A stretch of DNA of 64,000 bases from Mesopusillimonas faecipullorum (GCF_020539505.1 NZ_JACDXW010000006.1:177335-241334); one strand, 5' to 3'; counted from the stretch's first letter, positions 46,165 to 59,004 are shown. Notes: generated by a model not told the origin, from the letters alone. Numbers and translations are program-made.

Positions 46165-46256
46165 TTTCCTGCTCCTTGCTAAGGTAGTAAAAAGACGATG
46201 TTTCAATTGTACCCCGGGCTGGGCAAAACGCGGCAACAAGCCGTAAGTAAAGACGT

Positions 46257-46895
46257 TTACGCATTGTGATGGCGGGTACCGAAAATACGATCTCCGGCAT
46301 CACCAAGGCCCGGTACGATGTAGCCGTTTTCGTCAAGGTGGCTATCTACCGAAGCGGTATAGATGTGCACATCGGGGTGCGCTTTTTCTACGGCCTCTAT
46401 GCCCACGGGCGCGGCCACCAGCACCAAGGCGCGTATGTGCTTGCAACCGGCTTTTTTGAGCATGTCTATGGTGGCAACCATAGAGCCGCCAGTCGCCAGC
46501 ATTGGGTCGATGATCAAAGCCAGGCGCTGGTCCAGGCCACCCACCAATTTCTCTACGTAAGTGTGGGCTTGCAAGGTTTCTTCGTTACGCGCAATACCCA
46601 CCACGCTGACTTTGGCACCCGGCACCAGCATCAGCACTCCCTCTAGCATGCCCATGCCAGCCCGCAAGATAGGCACTACGGTAACCTTCTTGCCGGCCAG
46701 TTTTTCGACCTGCACATCGCCACACCAGCCTTGCGCCACATCGGGCTCCAGCGGCAGGTCTTTGGTTGCTTCATAGGTTAAAAGCGCCGCAATTTCCTGT
46801 GACATTTCGCGGAAATTTTTGGTGCTTAGCTCGGCACGACGCATCAAACCTAGCTTGTGGCGAATGAGCGGGTGGCGGATTTCATGAATAGGCAT
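46257..46895 (-). CDS. upp: uracil phosphoribosyltransferase
   Basis: Upp salvages uracil to UMP with PRPP. The 212-residue protein shows [13 protein letters not shown] at the start, [15 protein letters not shown], the PRPP loop [21 protein letters not shown] (split) and the C-terminal uracil-binding [16 protein letters not shown]. It lies alone between dacB and the DUF883 gene on the same strand. Confidence 0.96.
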   Translation of the reverse strand: MPIHEIRHPLIRHKLGLMRRAELSTKNFREMSQEIAALLTYEATKDLPLEPDVAQGWCGDVQVEKLAGKKVTVVPILRAGMGMLEGVLMLVPGAKVSVVGIARNEETLQAHTYVEKLVGGLDQRLALIIDPMLATGGSMVATIDMLKKAGCKHIRALVLVAAPVGIEAVEKAHPDVHIYTASVDSHLDENGYIVPGLGDAGDRIFGTRHHNA

Positions 46896-46962
46896 GGCAA
46901 GTTCAATTGGAAAATAAAGGTTGTGCGAGCAATGATGAGATTCTGTTGTCGATAGCCCAGCG

Positions 46963-48420
46963 TTATTGAGAGGCCAGCCAGGCGATCAATGTGTCATGAA
47001 ATGGATTGATGCCAGCCGATTGCTGCCCATTGGCCAAGCTAACAACAATGTAGCGCTTGCCGCTGGCGCCCAGCACATAGCCGGCTAGTGCACGCGAATC
47101 ACGCAATGTACCGGTCTTGAGATGCGCAGCCCCGCGTACTTCCTCATCGCGCAATCGGCGACGCATGGTTCCGTCTACGCCGGAAATCGCCAGGGATGAG
47201 AGATACTCAGGCATGGAAGACGATTTCCAGGCGGCCTCCAGCATGGCCGCCAACCCCGAGGCCGTCAGCCTTTCCTCACGAGACAAACCAGAACCATTTT
47301 CCAATTGCCATCCGCGAAGGTCTACGCCCTGCTGTCGCAGCAGGGCCATTGCCGCCTTAGCTCCGCTGGATGCAGTCGCACCGCTACCATTGACTTCCGC
47401 ACCCAAGGTCAACAACAGCATGCGCGCCATGACATTGTTGCTTTGCTTATTGATAAGACGAATCACATCGGCCAGCGGCACCGAGTCGTGCCAAACCAAG
47501 GTACGCCCACGCGAGGGAACCCGCCCCTCGGTAAACCCTCGCCCAAGCGTGCCTCCCAGCTCTTTCCAAAGCATGCGAAACAATGTCTCGAAATGCTGTC
47601 CTTGCGACTGGGCCAGCCTATACACGCTGAACTCGCCGCAGGCCCCGGGCGCCGTCCCCGACAAAGCCACCCGCAATTGCTCACCTTCGCTGTACAAACG
47701 GATTCCAGCGGTGGGAGACCCCGTACATTGACCGCGGCTCCAAGCGACTTCCCCATCAAAGCGCACGCCCGGCACGGGGGGATCCACAACGGGCACCCAT
47801 TTGCGCGCAGCCTCATCGGGCAAGAAGAGCACACGTACCGCCCCCCAGCCCACCATCATGGCATCAGGGCTGGCATTGTAGGGGCGATCACCAGAGGCGT
47901 CGAAAGCTTCGGGGTCGATTTCCACTTTGCCAAACAAGGAGCGGTCAACCACCACTTCATTGAGGTTTTTAACGCCGCGCAAACGCAGTTCGCGCAGCAA
48001 GGCCCAAAGTTGTTCGACGGTAAAAAACGGGTCGCCCGAAGCCTTGACATACAAAGGCCCTTGCAGGGTTCCGTCGGCACCTATCTGAGCGTCCGCCCGG
48101 GCCATCAGGGAGGTGCGCCAGCGATAGGCGGGTCCCAGCCCCGACAACCCTGCCCACGTGGTTACGAGCTTCATGACTGAAGCAGGATTGCGCGGGACTT
48201 CGGGATTGAGGGAAATCAGCGTCGGGCCGCCGACCTCTTTTACGAGTAGGGAAACGTCCGCGGCTTGCAACCGGGTTTGGCGCCAGGGTTGACGTAAGGG
48301 TTCAGGCAGGTTTTGCGCCCATGTCATGTTGGCAAGCAGCGTCATGGTCAGAGCTACGACGAAACGCTGCCAATGCTTTTGCCACGACTGCTTGCCCGCT
48401 TTCGTTACGACTTGCCCCAC
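46963..48420 (-). CDS. dacB: D-alanyl-D-alanine carboxypeptidase/endopeptidase (PBP4)
   Basis: The 485-residue periplasmic protein trims and cleaves peptidoglycan cross-links. A signal peptide spans about residues 18-35 (ending MTWAQ). The penicillin-binding motifs are complete: SVMK at 81-84, SNN in [12 protein letters not shown] and KTG in [16 protein letters not shown]. Length fits PBP4. The start is GTG at 48420 with GGGGAG 8 bases upstream. It is divergent from queA. Confidence 0.93.
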   Translation of the reverse strand: MGQVVTKAGKQSWQKHWQRFVVALTMTLLANMTWAQNLPEPLRQPWRQTRLQAADVSLLVKEVGGPTLISLNPEVPRNPASVMKLVTTWAGLSGLGPAYRWRTSLMARADAQIGADGTLQGPLYVKASGDPFFTVEQLWALLRELRLRGVKNLNEVVVDRSLFGKVEIDPEAFDASGDRPYNASPDAMMVGWGAVRVLFLPDEAARKWVPVVDPPVPGVRFDGEVAWSRGQCTGSPTAGIRLYSEGEQLRVALSGTAPGACGEFSVYRLAQSQGQHFETLFRMLWKELGGTLGRGFTEGRVPSRGRTLVWHDSVPLADVIRLINKQSNNVMARMLLLTLGAEVNGSGATASSGAKAAMALLRQQGVDLRGWQLENGSGLSREERLTASGLAAMLEAAWKSSSMPEYLSSLAISGVDGTMRRRLRDEEVRGAAHLKTGTLRDSRALAGYVLGASGKRYIVVSLANGQQSAGINPFHDTLIAWLASQ

Positions 48421-48587
48421 ACGCGCTCCCCAACCATATAAATACCCACGCTGCGCCTTTGGTTTGCTACACCCTGGCGGTCAAAAACCCTATCAGCATA
48501 CCGGAAAGTAGTGTTGGATTGGCGACGCTTTACAATGGCTGGTTTCGTCAGTTTTGCACGCCCCGGTCGTCGGGTCGTTTTCTTTCC

Positions 48588-50767
<2,180 letters not shown>

Positions 50768-50830
50768 AGAGACAAGCACGAACTATCGCTACAATAGACA
50801 GGTTGTGCAGTCGAAAAATACATCGATGCA

Positions 50831-50846
50831 GGCGCCGCGGGGCGCC
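50831..50846. repeat. GGCGCC palindromic hairpin upstream of yajC
   Basis: GGCGCC is repeated at 50831-50836 and 50841-50846; each copy is self-complementary and together they form a stem with a GCGG loop. It lies in the 138-base gap between tgt and yajC. No U-tract is present; it may slow read-through or stabilise mRNA. Confidence 0.35.
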
Positions 50847-50905
50847 GTACATATAGTCAATAGCCAGTCAACAAATCTTAAACATCCCACCCAGGAGCTC
50901 CAACC

Positions 50906-51250
50906 ATGCAGGTTACCGATATTCTGACGCTGATTCCCGCCCAAGCAGCCGGCGGCGAAGGCGGCGCGCTGATGGGCATGCTGCCCATCATCTTGATGTT
51001 CGTCATCTTGTACTTTCTGATGATCCGCCCCCAAATGAAGCGCCAGAAAGAGCACCGCAACCTCGTTGCCGCCCTCACCAAAGGCGACGAAGTCATCACC
51101 TCGGGCGGTTTGCTGGGTAAAGTCACCAAAGTCAGCGACAACTACATCACTCTCGAGGTCTCCGAACTGGCCGACAAGCCTGTCGAGATCGTCTTGCAGC
51201 GCTCGGCTGTTTCCAATGTGCTGCCCAAGGGCACCATCAAATCGCTGTAA
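50906..51250 (+). CDS. yajC: preprotein translocase subunit YajC
   Basis: YajC is a small inner-membrane partner of SecDF. The 114-residue protein has one transmembrane helix at about 24-45 (LMGMLPIILMFVILYFLMI) followed by the family motif RPQMKRQKEHRNLVAALTKGDEVITSGGLLGKV. It precedes secD and secF, the standard order, with 60 bases to secD. Confidence 0.96.
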   Translation: MQVTDILTLIPAQAAGGEGGALMGMLPIILMFVILYFLMIRPQMKRQKEHRNLVAALTKGDEVITSGGLLGKVTKVSDNYITLEVSELADKPVEIVLQRSAVSNVLPKGTIKSL

Positions 51251-51310
51251 TGCTCCATTTGCCGGCGGGCTCCGCCGGCAATTCTCCGACGCACCGACAC
51301 TCTTCGCGCC

Positions 51311-53176
51311 ATGAACCGCTATCCCCTCTGGAAATACCTGACCGTCCTGGCAGCCCTTGTCATCGGTCTGATCTATACGCTCCCCAATTTATTTGGCGAA
51401 TCGCCTGCCGTTCAGATTTCCAGCGCGAAGACCACGGTCAAAGTCGATCAAAGCATGCTGCAGCAGACTGAACAACTGCTGCGCGAAAAAAACATCCCCT
51501 ATACCGGCGCCTTCTTCGATATGAATGGGCCCGTAGGTACAGTACGGGTACGTTTTGAATCGCCCGACATACAACTGCAAGCCAAAGACCTTCTCGAGCG
51601 CACACTGAATCCCGACCCTAGCGATCCCAGCTATACGGTCGCTCTCAACCTGCTGTCGTCCTCGCCCAATTGGCTCTCCGCCATTGGTGCCTACCCCATG
51701 TATCTGGGCCTGGATTTGCGTGGTGGCGTGCACTTTCTGTTGCAAGTCGATATGCAAGGGGCCCTTACCGGTCGCTACGACTCCATCGCCAACGACGTGC
51801 GCAGCAACTTGCGCGAAGCACGCATCCCCGTCGCCGCTGTCGAACGCCGCGACATGTCCATTTTTGCCCGCTTCAACGACGCCGACAACCGCGACGCGGC
51901 ACTCAGCGAACTGCGCCGCCGCCTTCCCGATTTGGCCTTCACCCCTGAAGGCCAAAACAATCTGCAAGGTGCCCTCACTGAAACGGCTATCCGTCAGGTT
52001 CAAGAAAACGCCCTGCGCCAGAACATCACCACCCTGCACAACCGAATCAACGAGCTAGGCGTCGCCGAACCCGTTATCCAGCAGCAAGGCGCTGATCGTA
52101 TCGTCGTCCAACTGCCTGGCGTGCAGGACGTTGCCAAAGCCAAAGAAATCCTGGGCCGTACCGCCACGCTTGAAATCCGGTTGGTCGACGACTCTCCCAC
52201 CGCAGCCGCCGCCCTGGCCAGTGGCACGGTACCCTTCGGCCTGGAGCGCTACGCAGATACCGACGGTCGCCCCCTGCTGCTGCGCCGTCAAGTCATTCTG
52301 ACGGGCGAGAACCTGCAAGACGCTCAGCCGGGTCGCGATCAGCAAACTCAGCAACCGTCCGTCAACCTTACCCTCGACAGCAAAGGGGCCCGCATCTTCC
52401 GCGATGTCACCCGCGACAACATCGGCAAGCGCATGGCCATTTTGTTGTTCGAACAAGGCAAAGGCCAAGTCGTCACCGCCCCTGTCATCCGCAGCGAAAT
52501 TCCCGGCGGCCAAGTGCAGATCAGCGGCAGCATGACTGCTCAAGAAGCCGCCGACGTCTCGCTGCTGTTACGCGCCGGCTCTTTGGCCGCGCCCATGAGC
52601 ATCATCGAAGAGCGCACCATCGGCCCCAGCCTGGGCGCTGACAATATCCGTATGGGCTTCGAGTCCACCCTGTACGGCTTCATTGCCATTTCAATTTTCT
52701 TGTTGATCTACTACCAGCTGTTTGGCCTGTTCTCCACGCTGGGCCTGTCATTCAACGTACTTTTGCTTTTGGCCGTGCTGTCCATGCTGCAGGCCACCCT
52801 GACCCTGCCTGGCATTGCCGCTATCGCGCTAACGCTGGGTATGGCTATCGACGCCAACGTGCTCATCAACGAGCGCATACGTGAAGAGCTTCGCGGCGGT
52901 GCTTCGCCGCAACAGGCCATCAACCTGGGCTTTGAACGCGCCTGGGGCACCATCGTTGACTCCAACCTCACGACGCTCATTGTGGGTCTGGCCCTGCTGG
53001 CCTTCGGAACCGGGCCCATACGCGGCTTTGCCGTGGTGCATTGCATAGGCATTCTCACCTCCATGTTCTCCGCAGTCGTTGGCGTACGCGCCATGGTCAA
53101 CCTTTGGTATGGCAGCCGCCGCAAGCTGCAGAAGATCTCCATTGGTCAGATCTGGAAACCAGACGACAACCGTTAA
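51311..53176 (+). CDS. secD: protein translocase subunit SecD
   Basis: SecD uses proton motive force to finish export of preproteins through SecYEG. The 621-residue protein has an N-terminal membrane helix (YLTVLAALVIGLIYTLPNLF), a large periplasmic domain with GLDLRGGVHFLLQVDM and LGRTATLEIRLVDDS, then the membrane domain with SLGADNIRMGFESTLYG, GIAAIALTLGMAIDANVLINERIREELR and a further helix set. It is cotranscribed with secF, 33 bases downstream. Confidence 0.97.
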   Translation: MNRYPLWKYLTVLAALVIGLIYTLPNLFGESPAVQISSAKTTVKVDQSMLQQTEQLLREKNIPYTGAFFDMNGPVGTVRVRFESPDIQLQAKDLLERTLNPDPSDPSYTVALNLLSSSPNWLSAIGAYPMYLGLDLRGGVHFLLQVDMQGALTGRYDSIANDVRSNLREARIPVAAVERRDMSIFARFNDADNRDAALSELRRRLPDLAFTPEGQNNLQGALTETAIRQVQENALRQNITTLHNRINELGVAEPVIQQQGADRIVVQLPGVQDVAKAKEILGRTATLEIRLVDDSPTAAAALASGTVPFGLERYADTDGRPLLLRRQVILTGENLQDAQPGRDQQTQQPSVNLTLDSKGARIFRDVTRDNIGKRMAILLFEQGKGQVVTAPVIRSEIPGGQVQISGSMTAQEAADVSLLLRAGSLAAPMSIIEERTIGPSLGADNIRMGFESTLYGFIAISIFLLIYYQLFGLFSTLGLSFNVLLLLAVLSMLQATLTLPGIAAIALTLGMAIDANVLINERIREELRGGASPQQAINLGFERAWGTIVDSNLTTLIVGLALLAFGTGPIRGFAVVHCIGILTSMFSAVVGVRAMVNLWYGSRRKLQKISIGQIWKPDDNR

Positions 53177-53209
53177 ACACCCGGCCCACACTTAAAGCAA
53201 GTCTAGACC

Positions 53210-54148
53210 ATGGAATTATTCCGCATCCGTCGCACCATCCCCTTCATGCGCCATGCGCTGGTGCTCAATCTGATCAGTCTGATCACTTTCGTGCTGGCCG
53301 TGTTTTTCATCGCGACACGAGGGTTTCACCTGTCGATCGAGTTCACCGGCGGCACGGTCATGGAAGTCCACTACAGCCAACCAGCCCAGCTCGAGCAGAT
53401 ACGCCAGTCGGTGGGAGACCTCGGCTACACAGACTTCCAGGTGCAAAACTTCGGCACGTCGCAAGACGTCATGATTCGTTTGCCCGTCCGGGAAGACCAG
53501 ACCTCCGCGTCGCAAAGCGACTCCGTCTTGACGGCCCTGAAAGCGCAAGATGCTAGCGTAGAGCTTCGTAGAGTCGAGTTTGTCGGCCCCCAGGTCGGTG
53601 AAGAGCTGGTCACTAACGGCCTGATGGCGCTGCTGGCGGTCGTCATCGGCATCATGGTGTATCTGGGTTTCCGCTTCGAGTGGAAATTCGCCGTAGCCGG
53701 GGTGGTCGCCAACCTTCACGACGTCATCATCATCTTGGGCTTCTTTGCCTTCTTTCAGTGGGAATTCTCGCTGCCCGTCTTGGCCGGGGTGCTGGCGGTA
53801 TTGGGCTACTCAGTCAACGAGTCCGTTGTCATCATGGACCGTATCCGTGAGAACTTCCGCAAGCAACGCCATGCCAGTGCGCCAGACATCATAGACGGCG
53901 CCATCACCCAGACCATCTCCCGTACCATCATTACCCACGGCTCTACGCAAATGATGGTGTTGGCCATGTTCTTCTTTGGTGGCCCTACGCTGCACTACTT
54001 CTCGCTGGCGCTTACCATCGGCATCTGGTTTGGTATTTATTCTTCGGTGTTCGTTGCCGCCGCCATTGCCATGTGGCTGGGCGTCAAACGCGAAGACCTG
54101 GTCAAACCCATCAAAAAAGAAGACCCGGCCGCCGAAATGGAAGGTTGA
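53210..54148 (+). CDS. secF: protein translocase subunit SecF
   Basis: The 312-residue SecF has the first helix at about 19-38, the periplasmic motif IEFTGGTVMEVHYSQ, and the C-terminal membrane domain with GVVANLHDVIIILGFFAFF and VLGYSVNESVVIMDRIREN, which holds the conserved Asp/Arg relay residues. It pairs with SecD. A very strong hairpin terminator follows 18 bases after its stop. Confidence 0.97.
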   Translation: MELFRIRRTIPFMRHALVLNLISLITFVLAVFFIATRGFHLSIEFTGGTVMEVHYSQPAQLEQIRQSVGDLGYTDFQVQNFGTSQDVMIRLPVREDQTSASQSDSVLTALKAQDASVELRRVEFVGPQVGEELVTNGLMALLAVVIGIMVYLGFRFEWKFAVAGVVANLHDVIIILGFFAFFQWEFSLPVLAGVLAVLGYSVNESVVIMDRIRENFRKQRHASAPDIIDGAITQTISRTIITHGSTQMMVLAMFFFGGPTLHYFSLALTIGIWFGIYSSVFVAAAIAMWLGVKREDLVKPIKKEDPAAEMEG

Positions 54149-54166
54149 GCCTTACAGTGATAAGCC

Positions 54167-54200
54167 CAACAAAAAAGCACCCCAGGGTGCTTTTTTGTTG
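54167..54200. terminator. strong bidirectional terminator between secF and the cytochrome gene
   Basis: CAACAAAAAAGCACCC (54167-54182) and GGGTGCTTTTTTGTTG (54185-54200) are a perfect 16-base inverted repeat. Each strand reads A-tract, GC stem, T-tract, so it can end both secF (plus) and the convergent sulfite dehydrogenase operon (minus). Confidence 0.9.
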
Positions 54201-54220
54201 CTCTAGCCATGCACGTAAGA

Positions 54221-54556
54221 TTACTGCGCAGTCACACTGACAATATAGTCAGCTACCGCATGCTGATCCGCTTCGTTCATGGTTTCCGCGAATGAAGGCA
54301 TGGCACCCATCCCCTCGTTCAACACCTTCAGAATCACATCTTTGCCAGGCTTGAGCTCATCCAGATCAGGACCTATTGCACCCTCGGCCCCTGCATCTGC
54401 CAAGGCGTGGCAAATAGCACAGGCCGGCACAGCTTCTGCTGTGAAGAGCGCTTTGCCTCGCGCCAATGCCGCGTCATCCGCGGCCCAAGCCGTGGATGAC
54501 ATGACTGAGACAACCCCGGCCCAAAGAGCAGCCGAATAAACTACGTTTTTACTCAT
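54221..54556 (-). CDS. c-type cytochrome, probable sulfite dehydrogenase subunit SorB
   Basis: The 111-residue protein has a Sec signal peptide (cleavage after AWA, residue 25) and a single class I haem site CAICH at 46-50, with Met86 in GMGAMPSF as the likely sixth ligand. The small size and its place 52 bases downstream of the molybdenum subunit fit the SorB cytochrome that accepts electrons from sulfite oxidation in the periplasm and passes them to the respiratory chain. Confidence 0.85.
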   Translation of the reverse strand: MSKNVVYSAALWAGVVSVMSSTAWAADDAALARGKALFTAEAVPACAICHALADAGAEGAIGPDLDELKPGKDVILKVLNEGMGAMPSFAETMNEADQHAVADYIVSVTAQ

Positions 54557-54608
54557 AAATCCTCATGTAAATAGTGGTTTGCAACACTGCCTGCAACAAA
54601 AAAAGCAG

Positions 54609-55841
54609 CTAGGCAACTTGCACCACGAGGCCATGATCGCGCCAACTATTATTGTTGTAACCCCGGTTGTTTTCCAGCCGCTCTTCAGGCTGGGTTTCGC
54701 CGGCCGCATTGGTGACACGGGATACCAGCTCGTACTCGCCCGCGGAAAGCTCGGCAATCAGCGCAAAAGTACGCCAGGCGTATTTACCTAAATCCGGCCC
54801 AACAAAAGCCGCCTCATGCCACTTTTTGCCTCCATCCAACGAGACCTCGACCTTGGCAGGCGCACTTGTCCCTCCCAACGCCACGCCCGTCACCATGACG
54901 CGACCGGGTTGAATGGGTTTACTGCCTTCGGAAGGCTGAGTGATCCAAGACTTGGGTGGCATGGCCCAAACGACTTCGTGCTCGGGGGAGGAAGCAGCAC
55001 CTACTGGCGAATAGCGATAGCTGCTTTGTTGAATCCGCGCAGGCGACATCTCTTCGGTGAACGCCAGTTTTTTGATGTACTTGACGCTATTCACCCCGGT
55101 ATAGCCGGGCACAACCAGACGCAAAGGCCCCCCGTGGGCCAAGGGCAAAGGCTCACCATTGATTTCCCATGCCAACAAGGCATCGTCCAGCACCGACAAG
55201 GGTACCGAGCGTTCAACTGCCACGGTGTTGGCGTCAATACCCGCTGGAATAGCTTCGCCACCGGTGCCGGTAATGAATTTAGCTTGCGCCTGTGCCCCGC
55301 CAACAGCCTCAAGAACAGCCTTTAAAGGAACACCGGTAAACACCACGCAACCGGCAGCACCAGTTGTCCACTGAGTACCACTGGGTTTATGAGGAAAATA
55401 GGCGCGACCATTGCCTGAGCACTGCAGCACCATCGCAACGGACACTAGCCCTAAGGTTTTAAGCTCGGCCAGCGTGAACGAGCGTGGCTTTGCAACGCCG
55501 CTGACTTCCAGAACCCACGCCCCTGGATCTTGCATGATGCTCGCAGGCGGCGGGGAAACGTTATTACGAATGAATAACTTGTCGAGAGGAGTAATGCCAC
55601 CTGTCCCCACCGCTGCACGGCGTGTCTCTATGGTATTGGCGCTGTGCACGATAAGGGCGTCGGCATCTTTCCAATCCGCATAGGCCGGCAGCGGCTTTTG
55701 CGCCGAAACCGGCCCAGGGTTGGATTTGGATGCGGGTTCTTGTGAGTCGGCCCAAGCCGCCCCCCCCAAACCTGCCCACGCGACTGCGCCGCCGGCTGTG
55801 GCCAGCAAACGGCGCCGCATTGAGTTCGTGATGTGTTCCAT
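54609..55841 (-). CDS. sulfite dehydrogenase molybdopterin subunit (SorA-like)
   Basis: From the ATG at 55841 (GGAGG 7 bases upstream) the protein is 410 residues. The N-terminus MRRRLLATAGGAVAWAGLGG is a twin-arginine signal, as expected for export of a folded Mo enzyme. The sulfite-oxidase fold shows LFIRNNVSPP, the molybdenum-ligand Cys141 in VLQCSGNGRAYF, TGAAGCVVFTGVPLKAVLE, GGPLRLVVPGYTGVNSVKYIKK (split) and a C-terminal dimer domain VMVTGVALGG...VEVSLDGGKKW. It would oxidise sulfite to sulfate in the periplasm with the adjacent cytochrome. Mog at 32.5 kb could supply cofactor. Confidence 0.92.
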   Translation of the reverse strand: MEHITNSMRRRLLATAGGAVAWAGLGGAAWADSQEPASKSNPGPVSAQKPLPAYADWKDADALIVHSANTIETRRAAVGTGGITPLDKLFIRNNVSPPPASIMQDPGAWVLEVSGVAKPRSFTLAELKTLGLVSVAMVLQCSGNGRAYFPHKPSGTQWTTGAAGCVVFTGVPLKAVLEAVGGAQAQAKFITGTGGEAIPAGIDANTVAVERSVPLSVLDDALLAWEINGEPLPLAHGGPLRLVVPGYTGVNSVKYIKKLAFTEEMSPARIQQSSYRYSPVGAASSPEHEVVWAMPPKSWITQPSEGSKPIQPGRVMVTGVALGGTSAPAKVEVSLDGGKKWHEAAFVGPDLGKYAWRTFALIAELSAGEYELVSRVTNAAGETQPEERLENNRGYNNNSWRDHGLVVQVA

Positions 55842-55885
55842 AAGTGCCTCCGTGATGAATAACGACATACCGGGTGCAAGTTCTA

Positions 55886-55914
55886 TTGACATGCTGCCGA
55901 CACCATTATTTATA
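55886..55914 (+). promoter_or_regulatory. candidate promoter for miaB
   Basis: On the plus strand a perfect TTGACA (55886-55891) is followed after 17 bases by TTTATA (55909-55914). The same AT-rich block would serve the divergent sorA-like gene. The leader to miaB would be about 150 bases. Confidence 0.35.
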
Positions 55915-55936
55915 ACCCATTAAAATAAGAACACAA
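55909..55936 (-). promoter_or_regulatory. candidate promoter of the sulfite dehydrogenase operon
   Basis: On the minus strand TTGTGT (55931-55936) and TATAAA (55909-55914) are 16 bases apart, giving a leader of about 60 bases before the ATG at 55841. The region is AT-rich. Confidence 0.4.
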
Positions 55937-56070
55937 GAAAAACATATTATTAGTTATATACAGCTATACATAGCGCTCCCCCGGTCGATGGCCGCAAGAG
56001 GTAAAATGGCGGTTTCCCTCACCATCCAACATATGCCCACGGGATAAACACCCGCTCCGGCAGCCAAATC

Positions 56071-57504
56071 ATGCAAGAATTCCCTCTTAAGCGCGCCGTC
56101 GCTGACGCTTCCCTTTTAAGCCCCGCAGCCCCTGAAGACGCCGCATCAGCGCCTCCCCGTCGAGTCTTCATCAAGACCTTCGGTTGCCAAATGAACGAGT
56201 ACGATTCCGACAAAATGGTCGATGTACTTGGCAAACAAGGTGCGCTCGAAGTCACTAACGACCCGGAACAGGCCGACATCATTCTGTTCAACACCTGTTC
56301 GGTACGCGAGAAAGCCCAAGAAAAGGTGTTTTCCGACCTGGGTCGCGTCCAGCACCTGAAAAAACTCAACCCCCGCCTGGTTATTGGCGTAGGCGGCTGT
56401 GTTGCCAGCCAAGAAGGCGAAGCCATCGTCAAGCGCGCGCCATACGTAGACGTCGTTTTCGGCCCTCAGACCTTGCACAGGCTTCCCGAGCTGATCGCGC
56501 GCAAGCAGCGCTCGGGCCATGCCCAGGTCGATATCAGCTTTCCTGAAATCGAAAAATTCGATAACTTGCCGCCGCCTCGTATAGACGGGCCTGCGGCCTT
56601 CGTTTCCATCATGGAAGGCTGCAGCAAATACTGCAGTTTCTGTGTGGTGCCCTATACCCGTGGCGAAGAGGTGTCTCGCCCATTCGACGATGTGCTGGTT
56701 GAAATCGCCGACTTGGCCGATCAAGGGGTCAAAGAAGTGACCCTGTTGGGGCAAAACGTTAACGCTTATCGCGGCCCCATGGGCGGAACCGACGAGATCG
56801 CCGACTTTGCCATGTTGCTCGAGTACGTGCACGAAATTCCGGGCATCGAACGCATTCGCTATACCACCTCTCACCCCAAAGAAATGACGACGCGCCTGAT
56901 TGAAGCGCATGGCTCCTTGCCTAAGCTCGTTCCTTTTCTGCATCTACCGGTACAAGCGGGCAGCGACCGTATCCTGGCCGCCATGAAACGCGGGTATACC
57001 GCCCTCGAATTCAAGTCCATCGTGCGCAGGCTCAAGCAGTCCCGCCCCGACATCGTCCTGTCGTCCGACTTTATTGTGGGCTTTCCAGGCGAAACCGAGG
57101 AAGACTTTCAAAAGACGCTAGACCTTGCTCGCCATGTCGGCTTTGACCAGTCCTTCTCGTTTATTTATTCGCGTCGGCCCGGCACACCCGCCGCCGACCT
57201 CGAAGACAACACCACCAAAGAGCAAAAGCTCGAACGTCTTTACAGACTTCAAGCGCTCATCGACGAACAGGCCTCTGCCATCAGCCAGGCGATGGTCGGT
57301 ACGGTTCAACGTGTGCTCGTCGAAAAACCCTCGCGCCGTAGTGCCGAAGAGTTCATGGGCCGCACTGAAAACAACCGCATCGTCAACTTCCCCGCACCCG
57401 CCCATGTGCAGGGATGCATGGCCGACGTCTTCATAGAAGCCACCAATTCACATACCTTGCGCGGAAAGCTCCAAGGGCTCTCCGCTTCACCTGCGCATGA
57501 CTGA
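56071..57504 (+). CDS. miaB: tRNA-2-methylthio-N6-dimethylallyladenosine synthase
   Basis: MiaB adds the methylthio group to i6A37 of tRNAs. The 477-residue radical-SAM methylthiotransferase has the N-terminal cluster ligands Cys39 ([10 protein letters not shown]), Cys76 (NTCSVRE) and Cys110 (GVGGC), and the radical-SAM cluster C184-x3-C188-x2-C191 in [16 protein letters not shown]-terminal TRAM domain ends in [14 protein letters not shown] and a short tail. The last 8 bases overlap phoH. Confidence 0.97.
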   Translation: MQEFPLKRAVADASLLSPAAPEDAASAPPRRVFIKTFGCQMNEYDSDKMVDVLGKQGALEVTNDPEQADIILFNTCSVREKAQEKVFSDLGRVQHLKKLNPRLVIGVGGCVASQEGEAIVKRAPYVDVVFGPQTLHRLPELIARKQRSGHAQVDISFPEIEKFDNLPPPRIDGPAAFVSIMEGCSKYCSFCVVPYTRGEEVSRPFDDVLVEIADLADQGVKEVTLLGQNVNAYRGPMGGTDEIADFAMLLEYVHEIPGIERIRYTTSHPKEMTTRLIEAHGSLPKLVPFLHLPVQAGSDRILAAMKRGYTALEFKSIVRRLKQSRPDIVLSSDFIVGFPGETEEDFQKTLDLARHVGFDQSFSFIYSRRPGTPAADLEDNTTKEQKLERLYRLQALIDEQASAISQAMVGTVQRVLVEKPSRRSAEEFMGRTENNRIVNFPAPAHVQGCMADVFIEATNSHTLRGKLQGLSASPAHD

Positions 57505-58495
57505 ACCCACACCTCCTCGCAAACCTTTGATTGTCACGCTAGAGGGCGACAATACGCACCTGGCCAACCTGTTCGGTCCACTTGACGAGAACCTGCGCCA
57601 ATTGGCAGCGGGCTGGGACGTCAAGATAAAACGGCGCGGCAATCGCTTATCCATAGAAGGCAAGCAGGCCCGTCAAGTGGCAGAAGCGCTGGAATGGTTT
57701 CACGCCAGGGCACGCCATAACCCGTTATCTATTGACGACATCCAACTGGGCATGGTCGAGCTGAAAACCGGCGCCCCTACCCTTACCGACACAGCTCCTG
57801 CTGCAGCGCTTACGCCCGACGATCTTCGTGGAGACGAGCTCGTGCTGCGTACGCGTCGCAGCGACCTTAGGCCACGCACGCCCCGCCAGCGCGATTACAT
57901 ACGCAACATCTTCGGGCACGACATCACTTTCGGTGTGGGCCCGGCAGGTACCGGAAAAACATGGCTGGCCGTCGCTTGTGCCATTGACGCCATGGAACGC
58001 GAATCCGTACAGCGCCTGGTGCTGACTCGGCCAGCGGTCGAGGCAGGCGAACGTTTGGGCTTTCTGCCCGGCGACCTCACACAAAAGGTAGACCCTTACT
58101 TGCGGCCGCTTTACGATGCCCTCTATGACCTGATGGGCTTTGATCGCGTGCAACGCCTGTTCGAGAAGCAAACCATAGAAATTGCCCCGCTGGCCTATAT
58201 GCGCGGGCGCACGCTCAATCATGCCTTCGTCATTTTGGACGAGGCCCAGAACACAACCCCCGAACAGATGAAAATGTTCCTGACCCGCATAGGTTTTGGC
58301 AGCAAGGCTGTCATTACCGGCGACCCCACGCAGGTAGACCTGCCCCGAGGCCAGGTCAGCGGGCTGGCTCACGCGGTCAACATTCTATCCTCGGTCAAAG
58401 GCATCGCCACCACCACTTTCACCAGCCAAGACGTCGTCCGGCATCCCTTGGTCGCACGCATTATCGACGCCTATGAGCAGCATGAATCCCGCTGA
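57497..58495 (+). CDS. ybeZ: PhoH-family ATPase (YbeZ)
   Basis: The 332-residue protein has an N-terminal RNA-binding-like region ([21 protein letters not shown]) and a P-loop ATPase domain: Walker A GPAGTGKT at 148-155, [16 protein letters not shown] [20 protein letters not shown], and Walker [24 protein letters not shown]. YbeZ works with the rRNA endonuclease YbeY. Gene overlap with miaB (8 bases) and ybeY (23 bases) supports tight coupling. Confidence 0.94.
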   Translation: MTEPTPPRKPLIVTLEGDNTHLANLFGPLDENLRQLAAGWDVKIKRRGNRLSIEGKQARQVAEALEWFHARARHNPLSIDDIQLGMVELKTGAPTLTDTAPAAALTPDDLRGDELVLRTRRSDLRPRTPRQRDYIRNIFGHDITFGVGPAGTGKTWLAVACAIDAMERESVQRLVLTRPAVEAGERLGFLPGDLTQKVDPYLRPLYDALYDLMGFDRVQRLFEKQTIEIAPLAYMRGRTLNHAFVILDEAQNTTPEQMKMFLTRIGFGSKAVITGDPTQVDLPRGQVSGLAHAVNILSSVKGIATTTFTSQDVVRHPLVARIIDAYEQHESR

Positions 58496-58952
58496 GCTTG
58501 CGCTGGCCGTTCAGTATCAAGTCGATGCGCCTGAATTGCCGCGTTGGCGCTTGCGTCGTTGGGTGCAGCAAGCCTTGAATGCCGCCTCCGAGCAGATACC
58601 CGATTTGCGTGGGGCTCAGATCACATTGCGCTTGGTGGACGCTGACGAAGGTCAACAATTAAACCAAGAGTTTCGCGGGCGCGATTACGCCACCAATGTG
58701 CTGACCTTCGAATATGGCCAAGACCCAAACGGCATTTGCCACGGCGATGTCGTGCTGTGCTTGCCGGTCATGGCTCGCGAAGCGCAAGAACAAGGCAAGT
58801 CTCCAGCCCATCATGCCGCTCATCTGGTGATTCATGGGGTCTTGCATGCTGTGGGTTACGACCACATGGAACCAGACGAAGCCCAGCTTATGGAAGCCCT
58901 CGAAACCCGTATTTTGGCGCGCATGGGCATTGCCGACCCTTACACCACGTAA
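58473..58952 (+). CDS. ybeY: endoribonuclease YbeY (rRNA maturation)
   Basis: YbeY is the metal-dependent RNase for 16S rRNA 3'-end maturation and ribosome quality control. The 159-residue protein carries the complete zinc motif H121-G-V-L-H125-x5-H131 (HGVLHAVGYDH) and the preceding NQEFRGRDYATNVLTFEY. The start overlaps phoH by 23 bases; a second ATG lies three codons later. Confidence 0.96.
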   Translation: MSSMNPAELALAVQYQVDAPELPRWRLRRWVQQALNAASEQIPDLRGAQITLRLVDADEGQQLNQEFRGRDYATNVLTFEYGQDPNGICHGDVVLCLPVMAREAQEQGKSPAHHAAHLVIHGVLHAVGYDHMEPDEAQLMEALETRILARMGIADPYTT

Positions 58953-59004
58953 GCATCGCCGATTTCGGTTATGCTAAAACTTTCAGTAACCAATTGCACG
59001 GGCA

